Assembly (NCBI RefSeq): GCF_008369295.1
Contig: NZ_VOBG01000003.1
Location: 186,001-250,000, forward strand
Reading direction: 5' to 3'
DNA length: 64,000 nt
From: Pseudomonas sp. ANT_H4
GTDB lineage: Bacteria > Pseudomonadota > Gammaproteobacteria > Pseudomonadales > Pseudomonadaceae
Shown here piece after piece: positions 62,678 through 64,000 of the stretch. Both the position numbers and the translations under genes were made by a program. The notes beneath the pieces are model-generated. The model did no database searches. It saw nothing but the letters and a program-made list of their open reading frames with translations, and was not told the DNA's origin. Within the stretch, counting starts at the first letter, position 1. Each line of letters opens with the position of its first letter.

Positions 62678-63538
62678 TCAGGCCTTTGGTAAGCCCATGC
62701 CTTGACCCATCTGCACCGGCGAACCCGCCAGCAATTCTTCCGACCATTTCACCTGATCCGGCCCAAACAGCACGATGGCGGTCGAACCCAGCTTGAAGCG
62801 TCCCAGTTCTGCACCTTTTTCCAGATAAATCGGTGCGCGTGCCGCTTCGTCGTAACGCACGGTTTTCAGCTCACGTTTCGGCGGCGTGACCAGCCCGGCC
62901 CAGACTGTTTCAATCGACGCCACAATCATCGCGCCTACCAGAACCACGGCCATCGGGCCGCGTTCGGTGTCGAATATGCAGGCAACACGCTCGTTACGGG
63001 CAAACAGTTCCGGCACATTTTCTGCCGTGGTTTGGTTCACCGAGAAGATTCGGCCCGGGATGTAGACCATTTCCCGTAGGGTGCCGGCCAATGGCATGTG
63101 CACCCGGTGGTAGTCCTTCGGCGACAGATAAACAGTGGCGAAGTCGCCGCCCATGAACGGCGCGGCTACAGCGGCATCACCCCCGAGCAATTCCAGTACG
63201 CTGAAACTGTGGCCCTTGGCCTGGAACACCCGGCCGTGCTCAATCGGGCCGAGTTGGCTGACCGCACCATCGGCCGGGCTCAGTACCGCGCCCGGGGTTT
63301 GATCCAGTGGGCGTGCGCCGTCTTTCAAGGCGCGGGTGAAGAAGGCATTGAAGTGCTCGTAAGCGGTCACGTCCTCCACCAAGGCCTGGGACATATCCAC
63401 TTGATAGCGCTTGGCGAACCAGGTGGTGAAGGCATTCTTGAACCAGCGCACGCGGCATTCGGCAATGCAGCCGGCCAGCCGTGACAGCAGGTGGTGGGGC
63501 AGCAGGTACTGGCTGAGGATAAACAAACGCTTTTTCAT
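62678..63538 (-). CDS. psd: Phosphatidylserine decarboxylase proenzyme Psd
   Basis: Psd makes phosphatidylethanolamine from phosphatidylserine at the inner membrane. The 286-residue proenzyme has the self-cleavage motif LGST at 250-253, splitting between Gly251 and Ser252 to form the pyruvoyl group. SPADGAVSQ and [10 protein letters not shown] supply the active-site Asp and His. It lies 17 bases downstream of the rhodanese gene on the same strand, and the pair is conserved in Pseudomonas. Confidence 0.96.
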   Translation of the reverse strand: MKKRLFILSQYLLPHHLLSRLAGCIAECRVRWFKNAFTTWFAKRYQVDMSQALVEDVTAYEHFNAFFTRALKDGARPLDQTPGAVLSPADGAVSQLGPIEHGRVFQAKGHSFSVLELLGGDAAVAAPFMGGDFATVYLSPKDYHRVHMPLAGTLREMVYIPGRIFSVNQTTAENVPELFARNERVACIFDTERGPMAVVLVGAMIVASIETVWAGLVTPPKRELKTVRYDEAARAPIYLEKGAELGRFKLGSTAIVLFGPDQVKWSEELLAGSPVQMGQGMGLPKA

Positions 63539-63555
63539 TAACTGTCCTTAAAATC

Positions 63556-64000
63556 TTAAATCTCAACGGGGGTGTCGGGGTGGTTGCCCCATTCGCCCCA
63601 GGAACCGGCATAACCTTTGACTCGCGGATAACCGAGCGCCTTGGCCACCAGATAGGTGAAGCCAGAACGGTGGTGAGTCTGGCAGTGGGTGATGATTTCT
63701 TTGTCGCGGGTAAGTCCGAGGTCTTCGAGGATCTGCGGCATGTCGCGACGGATGCGCAGGTTGCGCGCCTTGTCCATGCCAGCGGTCCATTCGAAGTTCA
63801 CCGCGCCGGGGATGTGCCCGGCCTTGGCGGCGAGGACTTTCTCTCCCGAATACTCCAGCGGGCCACGGGCATCCCAGATGCCCAGGTCGGCGGAGCCCAG
63901 ACGACTTTGCAAGTATTCGCGGGTGGCGGTGGGCTCGTCGTGCAGCGTCAGGCTGACCGGGCCGCCGGCACTGGCCAGCACGTTGGTGGAAACAGGCTGT
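63556..64000 (-). CDS. rhdA: Rhodanese, thiosulfate sulfurtransferase RhdA, N-terminus outside the window
   Basis: About 148 residues of the C-terminal catalytic half are visible; the frame continues past the right edge without a start. The active-site loop reads HCQTHHRSG, identical to the CQTHHR loop I recall for Azotobacter vinelandii RhdA, with the persulfide-forming cysteine. The DARGPLEYSG and GHIPGAVNFEW segments are typical of the rhodanese fold. It is followed by psd. The missing N-terminal domain should be the non-catalytic rhodanese repeat. Confidence 0.93.
   Translation of the reverse strand, partial: QPVSTNVLASAGGPVSLTLHDEPTATREYLQSRLGSADLGIWDARGPLEYSGEKVLAAKAGHIPGAVNFEWTAGMDKARNLRIRRDMPQILEDLGLTRDKEIITHCQTHHRSGFTYLVAKALGYPRVKGYAGSWGEWGNHPDTPVEI

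Overview
The window is about 64 kb of a gammaproteobacterial chromosome. It is almost certainly from the genus Pseudomonas, and the P. fluorescens group fits best. The evidence is high-GC coding sequence, REP/REPIN-type palindromes between genes, and gene order that follows the P. aeruginosa PAO1 region around PA5025 down to PA4956 as I remember it. Gene density is high, there are no rRNA or tRNA genes, and I saw no CRISPR array, prophage or complete insertion sequence.

Layout. (1) 1-2.6 kb: the end of a type VI secretion module, with a vgrG cut by the window edge and a DUF4123 adaptor. The adaptor's stop codon abuts the stop of the convergent gene metY, so no effector gene follows. (2) 2.6-13 kb: metY, rlmJ, msrA, a dipA-like c-di-GMP phosphodiesterase and the pyruvate dehydrogenase operon aceE-aceF. 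Two identical GntR-type palindromes lie between aceE and glnE. (3) 13.4-38 kb: glnE and then the lipopolysaccharide core locus: waaF, waaC, waaG, rfaP/waaP, wapP, wapQ, a tandem-kinase protein, a TonB receptor and a small lipoprotein on an inserted segment, a carbamoyltransferase, a Mig-14-like protein, a PIG-L de-N-acetylase, two glycosyltransferases, a waaL ligase fused to a kinase-like domain (opposite strand), msbA and hldE. (4) 38-45.6 kb: an unrecognised protein with a Nudix-like motif, an aldo/keto reductase, a FAD oxidoreductase, an SMR transporter divergent from a LysR regulator, waaA and a TolC-family channel. (5) 45.8-50 kb: a TPP riboswitch, thiC, the HMP transporter cytX and a convergent RsiV-type lipoprotein. 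(6) 50-64 kb: nudF, DUF1249, cpdA, yqiA, parE, a phytase-like esterase, a retropepsin-like protease, parC, a PqiC-like lipoprotein, an AhpA/YtjB membrane protein divergent from serB, then psd and a rhodanese cut by the right edge.

How the genes work together. hldE makes the activated heptose. waaA adds Kdo to lipid A. waaC, waaF and waaG build the inner and outer core. The kinases, the carbamoyltransferase and the rhamnosyl- or glycosyltransferases decorate it. msbA flips the lipid A-core and the WaaL fusion joins O-antigen to it. The most unusual theme is the number of protein-kinase-fold domains in this one locus: six domains in five proteins. Two of them (WapQ and the WaaL C-terminus) lack the expected catalytic aspartate, and one protein carries two apparently intact domains.

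All functional calls come from motifs, length and neighbourhood read by eye. No database search was run. Statements about P. aeruginosa gene numbers are from memory.
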